A stretch of 41,332 nt of DNA. It comes from an uncultured Rickettsiaceae bacterium (lineage in GTDB: Bacteria > Pseudomonadota > Alphaproteobacteria > Rickettsiales > Rickettsiaceae). Both the position numbers and the translations under genes were made by a program. Under the pieces are notes generated by a model, which saw only the letters and a list, made by a program, of their open reading frames with translations, was not told where the DNA came from and did not search any database. Below, piece after piece: positions 16,311-25,080 of this stretch. Each line of letters starts with the position of its first letter. The first letter of the stretch is position 1. The stretch is taken from positions 1 to 41,332 of the forward strand of contig CAJQOD010000012.1 in the NCBI GenBank assembly GCA_905479865.1. The letters run 5' to 3'.

Positions 16311-16964
16311 ATGATGATTATTAAAAAAAATGATGAGCTCAAATTTTTTATGAAATACTTGCCAAAAAGGAGATTTTTACAACGATTTTATAACAGGCTT
16401 CTACCTATTATTTGCTACATTCCAGCTATACTATTATGCACCACTGTTTCCTATGCCAAAACAATAGATATCCTTGATATCGAGCAGGCACTCGGTGTAA
16501 AAGCAAAATCCACATGCTCTACTCCTCCATGCCCGGTCGATGTTGACTCTCTATTAGATAAATTAATTCATGAACATAGCAAGGCACATCAAGATTCAAA
16601 ACTAACTGACACACAGCAAGCAATAGATGCAAGCAAAGATGCCGGACCGTTAGTAAAAATGAGTAGAGCCGAATTAATTATTCTGAATAAAATCACTACT
16701 AAATCAAAGCGTACAATCTTCACTCTGGGAGAAGTAAAATTTTTTGGTAATCTTTCTATAGAAGTTCATAAATGTATAAAAAGCACTGACCCTTTTAATG
16801 CAAATAATCTTATGTTACTTACTGTTTTTGACAATAAAATAGATGATGATAATCTTGCGGTTTTCCACGGTTGGGTGATATCTTCGAACCCGTCATTATC
16901 TACCTTGGAACACCCCGTTTACGAAGTAATACCCGTTGATTGTATCGCGGCAGAGCAAAAATAA
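16311..16964 (+). CDS. DUF2155 family exported protein
   Basis: The C-terminal block GWVISSNPSLSTLEHPVYEVIPVDC is the hallmark of DUF2155, a family almost confined to alphaproteobacteria and of unknown function. The protein has a hydrophobic signal near its N-terminus (LLPIICYIPAILLCTTVSYA) and then a periplasmic region with a CSTPPC segment. The reading frame opens at 16257, inside the porin terminator, so ATG 16311 or ATG 16350 (MKYLPKRR) is the likely start; I give 16311. The O-antigen ligase-like gene follows after 15 bases and is probably cotranscribed, which suggests an envelope role, but no direct function is known. Confidence 0.88.
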   Translation: MMIIKKNDELKFFMKYLPKRRFLQRFYNRLLPIICYIPAILLCTTVSYAKTIDILDIEQALGVKAKSTCSTPPCPVDVDSLLDKLIHEHSKAHQDSKLTDTQQAIDASKDAGPLVKMSRAELIILNKITTKSKRTIFTLGEVKFFGNLSIEVHKCIKSTDPFNANNLMLLTVFDNKIDDDNLAVFHGWVISSNPSLSTLEHPVYEVIPVDCIAAEQK

Positions 16965-16979
16965 GGATTTGAATTTGAT

Positions 16980-18176
16980 ATGCAAAAACTGACTCTCAAT
17001 TTAATTTTTATCATTCCAGTTTTAGGCTTAATTGCCGGCTTATCCTTGGGCATCACCATTCCATTATTTATGATGGCTAGCTTATACCTAATAAAAGATA
17101 ATATCCAGGTTACATTCACAAAATTTAAGCTGGAACTCGTATTTTTTCTTTGGTTATTTTTGAGCTGTATTTGGTCAATTAATGCGGTAACCAGCTTTGT
17201 TTCTTTGCTAAAGACTTTCAGCCTGGCCCTAGTTACCTATGTTTTAGTTACTCACAAAGAACTTCTATTGCGTGAAATACCCATACAAAAACAACGACTT
17301 GGAACTACCATTATAGGGTCTCTGATATTATTTTATGTTGAATTTGCAAGTGATGGAGCTATCAGCTTATGGTTCCGCAGCTCTTTTCAAACAAAAGAAA
17401 GCCACCAATTTTACCTACACTACCTGGATCGGGGCTGCACTTTGCTTGCGTTATTTGCATGGGCTGTGATTGCACAATTACTAAGAAACCACAAAAATAC
17501 GGCAGCTATCCTGCTATATCTTATAGTTACGGTCACTCTTGCACTATCTGATAGCCTGGCTGCCTTGGTTGGATTCATAGTTGCCGGGTCAGTTTTTTTG
17601 CTTACAAAATATACTTTCTTTGGAAATCCAAAAATTTTATCATTTATCCTGGTGGGATTTGCACTACTTTTTATCGCTATGGCAACAACTCTAAAACCAT
17701 ATAAATTATCGGAAGATGCTGATTTTCTACCGATTTCTGCAAAACATCGACTATTTATTTGGAACTTCGCGGCTCAAAAGGCCATGCAAAAACCTATTTT
17801 AGGTTGGGGACACGCATCATCCAGGAATTTTGATATAACAGAAGCTGATATGGTAGATTATCAAGGACACCACCTGCATCCACTGCCAATGCACCCACAT
17901 AATAATCTCCTGCAAATTCTGCTTGAGACCGGAATAATTGGACTTGCTTTATATATGGCTCTTGTCTGTAAGTATTTATTCAGGTGGAATGATGTTTTCC
18001 GCAGGCATAATTCAAAACCTGATACCAGTATAAAGGCAGCTGGTTATGCCTGCTTTAGCACATTCTTCATCATTTCCATGATCTCATTTAACATGTGGCA
18101 AAGCTGGTGGATGTGCAGTTTTTTATGGATTGCAATCATCTTCTCCCTGATCAGTAAATCTGCGCTTGAAGAATAG
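16980..18176 (+). CDS. O-antigen ligase / polymerase family (WaaL-like) membrane protein
   Basis: A polytopic membrane protein of 398 residues with about ten hydrophobic segments and a periplasmic loop that ends in the Wzy_C-type motif GWGHASSRNFD, then HLHPLPMHPHNNLLQILLETGIIGL. The HPHN motif and the following E(T/L)GIIGL are the usual signature. Such enzymes transfer or polymerise surface polysaccharide, so it should act on lipopolysaccharide or a related glycan. No O-antigen biosynthesis cluster is present here. Its stop codon abuts the stop of the converging hydroxylase gene with no bases between. Confidence 0.85.
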   Translation: MQKLTLNLIFIIPVLGLIAGLSLGITIPLFMMASLYLIKDNIQVTFTKFKLELVFFLWLFLSCIWSINAVTSFVSLLKTFSLALVTYVLVTHKELLLREIPIQKQRLGTTIIGSLILFYVEFASDGAISLWFRSSFQTKESHQFYLHYLDRGCTLLALFAWAVIAQLLRNHKNTAAILLYLIVTVTLALSDSLAALVGFIVAGSVFLLTKYTFFGNPKILSFILVGFALLFIAMATTLKPYKLSEDADFLPISAKHRLFIWNFAAQKAMQKPILGWGHASSRNFDITEADMVDYQGHHLHPLPMHPHNNLLQILLETGIIGLALYMALVCKYLFRWNDVFRRHNSKPDTSIKAAGYACFSTFFIISMISFNMWQSWWMCSFLWIAIIFSLISKSALEE

Positions 18177-18974
18177 TCACATTCTATTTTTACGAAATGG
18201 GGTAAGCAATAGCGCAAGCAAGCCTGTTTTTTTTATATCCCGATATTCTTTCAAACCAATCTCCATTTGCGCATGATTTTTTTGAGGCTGTGCTTTGTAA
18301 GTTCCAAAAAGCCTGTCCCACCAAGGCAGGTTAAAGCCAAAATTACTATTAGTTTCTTCACCGATGGTTGAATGATGGATACGATGCATATCTGGCGTTA
18401 CGACTATCAAACGCAAAAATTTATCGAGTCTTACCGGCAAATTAATATTGCCATGATTAAACATGGAGGTAACATTCAAGAAAATTTCAAATAATATTAT
18501 AGCCATCAAAGGTATGCCCAGCAATAGCACAGCAACGCATTTAATCAAAGTCGACAGAACAATCTCGACAGGATGAAATCGCAGACCAGTCGTGACATCA
18601 ATCTCCTGATCAATATGATGTACCTTATGTACACGCCAAAATAACGGTACGTGATGAAATAGTACATGTTGGGCGTATATAAGTAGATCAAGCAGAACTA
18701 CAGAGACAATAACAGAGGCCGAAAGAGGCAAAGATACCAGATGCAGTAGACCAATCTGATTGCGCTGAGCATATACTGCCACAGAAGCTGCAGTAAACGG
18801 GACAATCAATCGAACAATCATGTTATCAATGATAATAAGCGAGATATTGCAAACCCAGCGCACATTTTTTCCAATATATAATTTACGTTTTGGAAATATA
18901 TATTCACATAAAGCAAAAATTGTAAGCACGCTCCAAAAAATACCTAACCGCAAACCTATTTCATTTTCTAACAT
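18177..18974 (-). CDS. Sterol desaturase / fatty acid hydroxylase family membrane protein
   Basis: A 265-residue integral membrane di-iron oxygenase. The histidine motifs of the family are seen: HHVPLFWRVHKVHH, HHSTIGEETN and the preceding DMHRIHH. Several hydrophobic segments flank them. Members hydroxylate or desaturate lipids, and the substrate cannot be told from sequence. Bacterial versions have been linked to sphingolipids, ornithine lipids and sterols. It sits 25 bases downstream of the damaged uvrB and is convergent with the O-antigen ligase-like gene. It could alter membrane lipids in a host-associated cell, but that is inference. Confidence 0.85.
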   Translation of the reverse strand: MLENEIGLRLGIFWSVLTIFALCEYIFPKRKLYIGKNVRWVCNISLIIIDNMIVRLIVPFTAASVAVYAQRNQIGLLHLVSLPLSASVIVSVVLLDLLIYAQHVLFHHVPLFWRVHKVHHIDQEIDVTTGLRFHPVEIVLSTLIKCVAVLLLGIPLMAIILFEIFLNVTSMFNHGNINLPVRLDKFLRLIVVTPDMHRIHHSTIGEETNSNFGFNLPWWDRLFGTYKAQPQKNHAQMEIGLKEYRDIKKTGLLALLLTPFRKNRM

Positions 18975-18999
18975 CTTTTATTTCTGCTTTTATCTGATA

Positions 19000-21000
19000 C
19001 TACAAACCACTAAGCTCAAGAGCAGCCTCTTCTAATGTACTAATCTGGTCACGTATTTTTCCTGCTTCTTCGAACTCCAGATCTTTTGCAGCTTTTCTCA
19101 TCTCTTTACGCAACACATCTATATATTTTTGAAGTTTTGCTGGATTAGCCAGCATCTGCTTTGTTTCTTCTGTATCACCTGTTATCTCTTTTACTTTTTG
19201 CAATTCCATGAGGGCATGAATTTTTGTACTAATAGTCTTGGGGGTAATACCATGTTTTTGGTTATATTCTGCCTGAAGCTTTCTGCGCCTTTGTGTCTCA
19301 TCTAGTGCCTTTTCAAGTGATTTTGTCATTTTATCAGCATAAAGTATTACCCTACCCTCACTATTTCTGGCGGCTCTACCAATAGTTTGGATCAGAGAAG
19401 TCTCAGAGCGCAGGAAGCCTTCTTTATCAGCGTCAAGCACGGCAACTAGCCCACATTCAGGGATATCCAATCCTTCCCGAAGCAAATTCACGCCAACAAT
19501 TATATCAATCTCTCCTGTCCGCAGACTCCTGATAATCTCAATACGCTCCAAAGTCTGAATTGCCGAATGCAGGTACGCAACCTGATGACCAAGCTCCTGC
19601 AGATAGTTACTTAAATCCTCTTACATTTTTTTAGTCAAAGTGGTAACAAGCACTCGAAAACCTTTAGCAACCGTATTCTTGATTTCATTTACCAGATCTT
19701 CTACCTGAGTAGTAGCCGGCCTGACAATACATTCCGGATCCAGCAAACCTGTCGGCCTAATGATCAATTCAACGACCTCTCCCCCGGTTTCATCAAGCTC
19801 GAAAGGCCCGGGAGTGGCTGAGACAAAAATAGTCTGCGGTCTATATTCCAGCCATTCCTCAAATTTTAGCGGTCTATTATCCAGTGCCGACGGCAATCTA
19901 AAACCATATTCAACGAGAGAACTTTTGCGTGCTTTATCACCATTATACATAGCTCTGATCTGTGGGACCATCACATGCGATTCGTCAACAAATAATAATG
20001 CATCATCCGGTAAATATTCGAATAATGTTGGAGGAGGCATACCGGATGCACGACCAGTGAGGAATCTGGAATAATTTTCAATACCCTTGCAGCTGCCTGT
20101 TGCCTGCAACATTTCAATATCATATTGTGTTCTTTGGTTTAGCCTATGCGCTTCTAGTGGTTTGCCTGCTTCTTTTAAAAGAGCAAGATGTTGCTGTAAT
20201 TCTTCTGCAATACCCACAATAGCTTTTTTGATAATAGATTCAGGGGTTACAAAATGGGAATTCGCATATAGCACAGCTTTCTTAAGCTTACGATATTTCT
20301 CGCCCGTTAACGGATCAAATTCACTGATATATTCTAATTCATCATCAAAGAATGATAAACGCCAAGCTCTGGTTGCATAATGCGAAGGAAATATGTCTAT
20401 ATTCTCGCCAATTACGCGGAAAGACCCACGCTCAAAAGCAATATCATTACGTGTATATTGTAAATCTATCAGCTGATTTAAAAAATCCTTACGCCTGTAA
20501 TTCTTGCCGGCTTCCAACTGCAAGGTCATTTGAGAGTATAGCTCCGGTGAACCAAGTCCATATATGCAAGATACCGAAGATACCACTATCACATCGCGCC
20601 TTTCCATAAGTGAGCGAGTCGCAGAGTGACGCAGCAAATCAATCTGTTCATTAATGGAGGAATCTTTTTCTATATAAGTATCGGTTCTGGGAATGTATGC
20701 CTCAGGCTGATAGTAGTCATAATAGGAAACAAAATATTCTACTGCATTTTCCGGGAAGAGTGCCTTCATCTCAGAGTATAACTGCGCAGCAAGAGTTTTA
20801 TTATGCGCCATGACAAGAGCCGGACGGCCGGTTTTTTCAATTACATTTGCCATAGTGAATGTCTTGCCGGAACCGGTGATCCCAAGCAACATCTGTTGTT
20901 TATTTCCAGCTTCAAGTCCTTCCAGCAATTTAGCTATGGCTTTTGGCTGATCACCGCTTGGTTTATATTCAGATTTTATCTTAAAAACATTCATTGACAC
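19000..21000 (-). pseudogene. uvrB: uvrB interrupted by an in-frame stop codon (excinuclease ABC subunit B)
   Basis: UvrB is the damage-verifying helicase-like subunit of nucleotide excision repair. Read through, this is a full-length UvrB of about 665 residues. Walker A GITGSGKT is at residues 40-47, DESH and the beta-hairpin region are present, and a C-terminal UVR motif ([13 protein letters not shown]) binds UvrC. A TAA at 19621-19623 follows the sequence TLTKKM, where other UvrB proteins continue with a residue before EDL. The reading frame on either side is continuous with no indel (ATG 21000, stop 19000), and the downstream part [19 protein letters not shown] is intact. This is a single-codon lesion: a recent nonsense mutation, a base-calling error or, less likely, recoding. 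Without readthrough the protein ends after 459 residues and loses part of motor domain 2. Confidence 0.93.
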
Positions 21001-21034
21001 TAAAAGTTGTAATGCTAAACTTAAGTTATACTAA

Positions 21035-21090
21035 GTTCCATAAAAAAATCGATTTTGGGCGTTTAATTTCGAATATTGGTACTGGTATTA
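21035..21090 (+). repeat. Dispersed repeat of about 55 bp (inverted partner at 40026-40082)
   Basis: The core TTTTGGGCGTTTAATTTCGA and the following ATATTGGTA recur, inverted, at 40026-40082. The shared core of 29 bases matches at 28 positions and the full span at about 80 percent. This copy lies between the uvrB start and grxC, in the promoter region of grxC. It ends in TTGGTATTA, like the ends of the large elements at 21576 and 40098. Confidence 0.7.
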
Positions 21091-21114
21091 TAACTTTTAA
21101 TCGGAAGATAACCA

Positions 21115-21366
21115 ATGAAAAAAATCACAATCTATACTACCCTTATATGTCCATACTGCGTACGCGCTAAAGCACTACTAAAACGCAAAGGTTTGACTTA
21201 CGAAGAAATAAATGCTGAAGATGAAAAAGTACGCACAGAGATGATAAAAAAATCAGGCGGTATGCGCACTGTTCCACAAATTTTTATCGGTAATAAGCAT
21301 ATTGGCGGCAGTGATGAATTATACGCTCTTGAACAGGAAGGCAGGCTGGACGAACTGCTAAAATAA
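21115..21366 (+). CDS. grxC: Glutaredoxin 3
   Basis: A small (83 residues) dithiol glutaredoxin that reduces protein and glutathione mixed disulfides. The active site CPYC is at residues 12-15, TVPQIFIG carries the cis-proline, and GGSDEL matches the C-terminal glutathione-binding motif. GGAAG lies 8 bases upstream of the ATG. In many alphaproteobacteria a carbon-nitrogen hydrolase gene follows grxC; here only a 12-codon stub with a good ribosome site follows. Confidence 0.96.
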   Translation: MKKITIYTTLICPYCVRAKALLKRKGLTYEEINAEDEKVRTEMIKKSGGMRTVPQIFIGNKHIGGSDELYALEQEGRLDELLK

Positions 21367-21390
21367 TTTATATTAATATAGGAGAAATAT

Positions 21391-21426
21391 ATGTCAAAAG
21401 CAGCTGTAACATATATACGCAACTGA
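21391..21426 (+). pseudogene. Possible truncated remnant of a gene following grxC
   Basis: GGAGA (21381-21385) is correctly placed before an ATG, but the frame stops after 11 residues (MSKAAVTYIRN). A carbon-nitrogen hydrolase beginning in a similar way commonly follows grxC in alphaproteobacteria, so this may be its remains before the repeat-filled region. The evidence is thin. Confidence 0.3.
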
Positions 21427-21910
21427 TGATTAGCATACTCGGATATTCAATGGATAGATAGCCACACTGCATAAATGCAGTTCGCTATGACGTTTTTTAG
21501 GGAAATGTTTCTAGAACAGGTTACATTTGAGTATTTACCTGAATGCCAAGACTGAATCGGAAATAGCATCAATTTATACCAATAATTAGAAACCACCCAT
21601 TAACTCGGGCTAGCACGTCACTCATGAATGTAGCGCAGTAATTTATTGAACACTTTTAACGTTTTAAAATGCTGGAATAGATTGCGGGCTTACTCCTTCT
21701 TGTCATTGCGAACCCCTAAGGTAAGGGGTGCGGCAATCCACCTTAATATCTTGACACGCTAAAACCATCTAGTAGAACGGTTATGTTGTAAAGATTCAAC
21801 AAGCCTTAAATGACAAATGGATTGCCGCAATCGCCAGTACTCCTTTGCAATGACGAGGGTCGGGCAGTTATTTTATGATTGGTATTACTCACATGTTCTA
21901 AGCAAAAACG
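21427..21910. other. Decayed intergenic region holding repeat element A
   Basis: No convincing gene. A weak hairpin ACTGC/GCAGT (about 21465-21481) precedes a T run. Bases 21576-21885 hold the large repeat described separately. The remainder looks like decaying sequence between grxC and the broken acetyltransferase. Confidence 0.6.
21576..21885 (+). repeat. Large non-coding repeat, copy A, with inverted core
   Basis: A 310-bp element bounded by ATACCAAT (21576) and ATTGGTAT (ending 21885). A left arm of about 125 bp is collinear with copy B at 40098 (shared blocks CCATTAACTC and TGTAGCGCAGTAATTTATTG). The core 21703-21853 is bounded by TCATTGCGAA and TTGCAATGA and is inverted relative to copy B. 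The core ends resemble the widespread GTCATTGCGA...GCGGCAATCCA palindromic MITE-like repeats. No protein is encoded. Confidence 0.85.
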
Positions 21911-22336
21911 TTAGAATTCTTTTCTTAGGTACAACTTAGACATTTTGCCTTCATTGCAATACCCAAGCATATCATAAAAGCTGTGAGTTCCATCCGCTAC
22001 TCTACGTATTCCTGAAGTTAAGTCTACTATAGAGGGAGAATGATTTTTAGCAATTTTTTCCAAATAATTTAGTAACTTTTTTGCTATTCCCAGACGACGA
22101 AACTGTTTATCAACCACTAATGCCTCAACATGAAATCTTACTTTTGATAAAATAAAAAGATATGATTTTGACCAGGCAATTATTCATATCACTCGGTCTT
22201 TTAAACATGCTACTATAATACCGTACCCCTTGTTATTCTGATAAACAGTAAACCGTTTATATAATTCTGCATTAATTTGAGGATAACCCAGTTGACCGAG
22301 CAAACAAGATATTCTATCCAGGTCAGGCTTCGTTGC
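21911..22336 (-). pseudogene. GNAT-family N-acetyltransferase pseudogene
   Basis: The frame on the minus strand reads as a GNAT acetyltransferase of about 140 residues: an N-terminal part ATKPDLDRISCLLGQLGYP, then KGYGIIVACLKDRVI, AWSKSYLFILSK, the acetyl-CoA-binding RRLGIAKKLL and a C-terminal HSFYDMLGYCNEGK. It is broken by a TGA at 22184-22186 where a Gly codon (GGA) would fit. At the 5' end an in-frame TAG (22337-22339) precedes the first homologous residue, 12 bases from a palindromic element, and the start codon is missing. Only the last 68 residues remain as an open frame. It is a dead gene in an otherwise gene-poor stretch. Confidence 0.8.
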
Positions 22337-22350
22337 CTAACAAAGAACTA

Positions 22351-22477
22351 ACCATTTCCTATTTTGAATTAGAGGTTTGCATTTCAAGGCAATGGCAATG
22401 CTACGCAGCATATACAAATACGTGAGTACAACAGAGACCTGCAAAATGCTAATATATAATTTGAAATAGGAAATGGT
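22351..22477. repeat. 127-bp palindromic element beside the broken acetyltransferase
   Basis: Terminal inverted repeats ACCATTTCCTATTTTGAATT (22351) and the complement of a right arm ending at 22477 match at 18 of 20 positions. A second, inner complementarity exists between AGGTTTGCA near 22373 and TGCAAAATGC near 22440. The ends differ from those of the large repeats. Confidence 0.75.
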
Positions 22478-22511
22478 ATTACTTCATCCCCAACATCACG
22501 CCTACTTACTT

Positions 22512-22988
22512 CTACTCATCAGGATATACTCCCCAGAGAAATTTCCTGGCAATCCATCCTTTATAAGATTTGCATCTTACCTGACACCAGTCTTTTTTAC
22601 ATTTATAGAAACCACATCTGATTTGCGGAACTAATTTTGCTACAATCTGGTCATATTTTCCAGGTGCATCAAGGAGAGGCATTGTGTTTTTAGCAACCAC
22701 TATAACTGACCTTTTACCGGAAATAACGCTGGAGTGAACCCATCCACCTTCACCATTAATATCACGAATTTTACGCCATTGCTCATATTCGGCAATCACT
22801 TCTACCGGTTCACCTTTCCTGATAAACACCCACTCTATCGGACAATCTTGTATCGGGCCGGTTCTGGCATTGACTTCATTAAACTTGATCGTGACAAATC
22901 TTGGTACCGGTAATTTTTTTGGTACAGCAAGTGCGTTCGTTACAGTGCAAACTAAAATAACAAAAACAGGAATTATGATTTTATTCAT
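22512..22988 (-). CDS. Exported protein with SH3-like domains
   Basis: A 158-residue protein with a signal peptide (cleavage near ALAV) followed by bacterial SH3-like repeats. The first covers NARTGPIQDCPIEWVFIRKGEPVEVIAEYEQWRKI with EGGWVHSSVI. The second runs from MPLLDAPG to KSYKGWIARKFLWGVYPDE. SH3b domains often bind cell-wall peptides. The start is ATG 22988, whose first bases overlap the end of the antiporter gene (ATGAATAA), so translation is coupled. A longer frame exists from 23015. Function is unknown beyond a likely periplasmic location. Confidence 0.85.
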   Translation of the reverse strand: MNKIIIPVFVILVCTVTNALAVPKKLPVPRFVTIKFNEVNARTGPIQDCPIEWVFIRKGEPVEVIAEYEQWRKIRDINGEGGWVHSSVISGKRSVIVVAKNTMPLLDAPGKYDQIVAKLVPQIRCGFYKCKKDWCQVRCKSYKGWIARKFLWGVYPDE

Positions 22989-24714
22989 CTTCTTCGATTT
23001 CAAGCAAGGTATCATCCTGTTTTACCACAACATAATTGCCGGCTCTGAATTGCCCTTTAATACGATTTATTTCGTATTCACTAATACCAACGGATTTCAA
23101 CACCGCATTACCAAGCTGCAGGCCTATTTCACAATCTTCAGGAATAATTGTATTTACTCCAATATTATAAAATTCTGTGGAATTTTTTAGGTCTTTCAAC
23201 CGAATCACCACTTCTAAATGATTGAAGTTGGCATCAATAACCTTACTAATTTTTTTGACAGTGATCTCGTTATTAACTGTAACTACCATAGTCAGTGCTC
23301 TATCTACACTAAGAGCTTTCAGCGTTTCTATCTGTGAAGCATCGCCTTTAAATACCGGCAAACCATTGGCAATTTCTTCGCGAACAACGTCATCATTCAC
23401 ATCAAGTGCGATATAGTTGACTCCTTCTGCCTCAAGTACTCTGGCAACCATCTTGCCAACTTTACCAAACCCGGCAATAATTACGTGATTAGCAAGATCA
23501 CGGGCTCCATATTCAATAATTTGATTAGGTGTTCTACCAAGACCTCGCTCAATTTTTTCAGCAAATTTCTGTCCAATCAGGGCAAGCAATGGCGTTAACG
23601 CCATAGAGCATGTCACGACCAATAATAATATATTGGAAATGCCTTCTTCCAACACTCCATACTCTTTTCCAAGACCGAACAAAATGAATGCAAACTCACC
23701 ACCTTGTGATAACAACAGGCCTGCATGCACCGCCACACCCTTGTTAAAACCAAACAGAATACAAAGCGCACTAATAATTATGGTTTTTAGCACTATCAAA
23801 GCTATACAAAAAGTAATAATAGTAGTAATTTCAGCATACATCTCCATGACGTCAATCTTCATGCCCACACTCATAAAGAATAAGCCAAGCAACAAACTTT
23901 TAAATGGATAAATGCTTTTTTCCGCTTTACCTCTAAAATCCGTCTCAGCAACAAGTACACCCGAAACAAATGCACCAAGCGCAAGCGATAAACCAAAATG
24001 CTCTGTACCCCATGAAGCAGTTAGAACAACCAATAAAGTTACAGCAATTGGCAACTCACTACTTTCATTATGATCTGATGAGATGAAGGAAAATAGCGGA
24101 CGCAGCAGCACTCTACCTGCTACAAAGATTACCACCAAGGCAAGCACCGCTTTGATAAGCGAATTACCCAATATATATGGAAGAGATTCAACAGCACCAG
24201 CACCGCTACCTAGAATCGGTACAATAACAAGCAATGGGACAACCACAAAATCTTGTAAGAGGAGTATGGCAAGAGCTATCCTGCCGACTTGCATTGATTG
24301 ACTCTTGGTCTCAGCTATAACCTGCATAACAATAGCAGTCGAAGACAGCGCCAATCCACCTGAAATAATAATCGCTGAATTATTATCACCGGTAATTAGC
24401 ACAATTGCTCCAGCAATAATAACGCCTGTTATCAGAACCTGTAGAGAGCCAAGGCCAAAAACATATCGCCTCATGGCCTTGAGCCTTTCTATCGATAGCT
24501 CAAGGCCAATAGCAAATAGAAGGAATACCACGCCCATTTCTCCAAGCAGACTGGTCTGTTCATAAGTAGCAACTTTAAATCCATTATCACCAATTAATGC
24601 GCCGGCTACGAGATAACCAAGCACTGGGCTTAAATTAAATTTCTTGAAAATAGCAACAACAAATACAGCTGCTGCAATCAACATAATAATAACGACTAAA
24701 ACCTGGCTTTCCAT
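22981..24714 (-). CDS. Monovalent cation:proton antiporter-2 (KefB/CPA2 type) with TrkA-N domain
   Basis: A 577-residue membrane protein. Residues about 1-380 hold roughly 12 membrane segments of the Na+/H+ exchanger fold (LGYLVAGALIGDNGF, FLLFAIGLELS, ASWGTEHFGLSLALGAFVSGVLVAETDF). A cytoplasmic Rossmann domain follows (HVIIAGFGKVGKMVARVLEAEG), with a further regulatory region at the end. This is the architecture of KefB/KefC-like K+/H+ antiporters that protect against electrophiles. The cation specificity cannot be read. It is followed by the SH3 protein, sharing the stop/start bases. Confidence 0.9.
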   Translation of the reverse strand: MESQVLVVIIMLIAAAVFVVAIFKKFNLSPVLGYLVAGALIGDNGFKVATYEQTSLLGEMGVVFLLFAIGLELSIERLKAMRRYVFGLGSLQVLITGVIIAGAIVLITGDNNSAIIISGGLALSSTAIVMQVIAETKSQSMQVGRIALAILLLQDFVVVPLLVIVPILGSGAGAVESLPYILGNSLIKAVLALVVIFVAGRVLLRPLFSFISSDHNESSELPIAVTLLVVLTASWGTEHFGLSLALGAFVSGVLVAETDFRGKAEKSIYPFKSLLLGLFFMSVGMKIDVMEMYAEITTIITFCIALIVLKTIIISALCILFGFNKGVAVHAGLLLSQGGEFAFILFGLGKEYGVLEEGISNILLLVVTCSMALTPLLALIGQKFAEKIERGLGRTPNQIIEYGARDLANHVIIAGFGKVGKMVARVLEAEGVNYIALDVNDDVVREEIANGLPVFKGDASQIETLKALSVDRALTMVVTVNNEITVKKISKVIDANFNHLEVVIRLKDLKNSTEFYNIGVNTIIPEDCEIGLQLGNAVLKSVGISEYEINRIKGQFRAGNYVVVKQDDTLLEIEEDE

Positions 24715-24747
24715 AATTTTCTATTCAACTAACTCTGCTTAACAAAT

Positions 24748-25080
24748 CTATTTCTTCTTACTCCAAAACTCTTCAAGCCGTAACTTTTCCCGTGCTTCCG
24801 GATGGAACAAATGCACTATCACATTTCCTGCATCAAGCAAAATCCAATCAGAGCCTTGCAAACCTTCAACAGAAGCATTGCATTTTAATTCATGTTTTAG
24901 CTCTAAAGCTATATACTCTCCAATTGCCTTGATATTTTTCACCGACCTGCCGCTAGCAAATATCATATAATCTGCAAGCGGTACCTCGCCTTTAAGCTCG
25001 ATACATGTAATATTCTCTGCCTTTTTAGTATCAAGGCATTTTAGTATAAATTCTTTCAATTGTTTTTTATTATTAATCAT
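24748..25080 (-). CDS. rsfS: Ribosome silencing factor RsfS
   Basis: RsfS binds ribosomal protein uL14 and blocks subunit joining when nutrients are short. The 110-residue product has the family motifs DYMIFASGRSVKNIKAI, EGLQGSDWILLDAGNVIVHLF and a C-terminal REKLRLEEFW. It overlaps the end of nadD by 8 bases (25073-25080), the very common nadD-rsfS arrangement of bacteria. Confidence 0.95.
   Translation of the reverse strand: MINNKKQLKEFILKCLDTKKAENITCIELKGEVPLADYMIFASGRSVKNIKAIGEYIALELKHELKCNASVEGLQGSDWILLDAGNVIVHLFHPEAREKLRLEEFWSKKK

Noticed and set aside
19552-19620. Reading the uvrB break as two separate functional genes
   Set aside because: The second frame has only an internal TTG-type start without a ribosome site, and the 69-base gap reads as perfect UvrB in the same frame.
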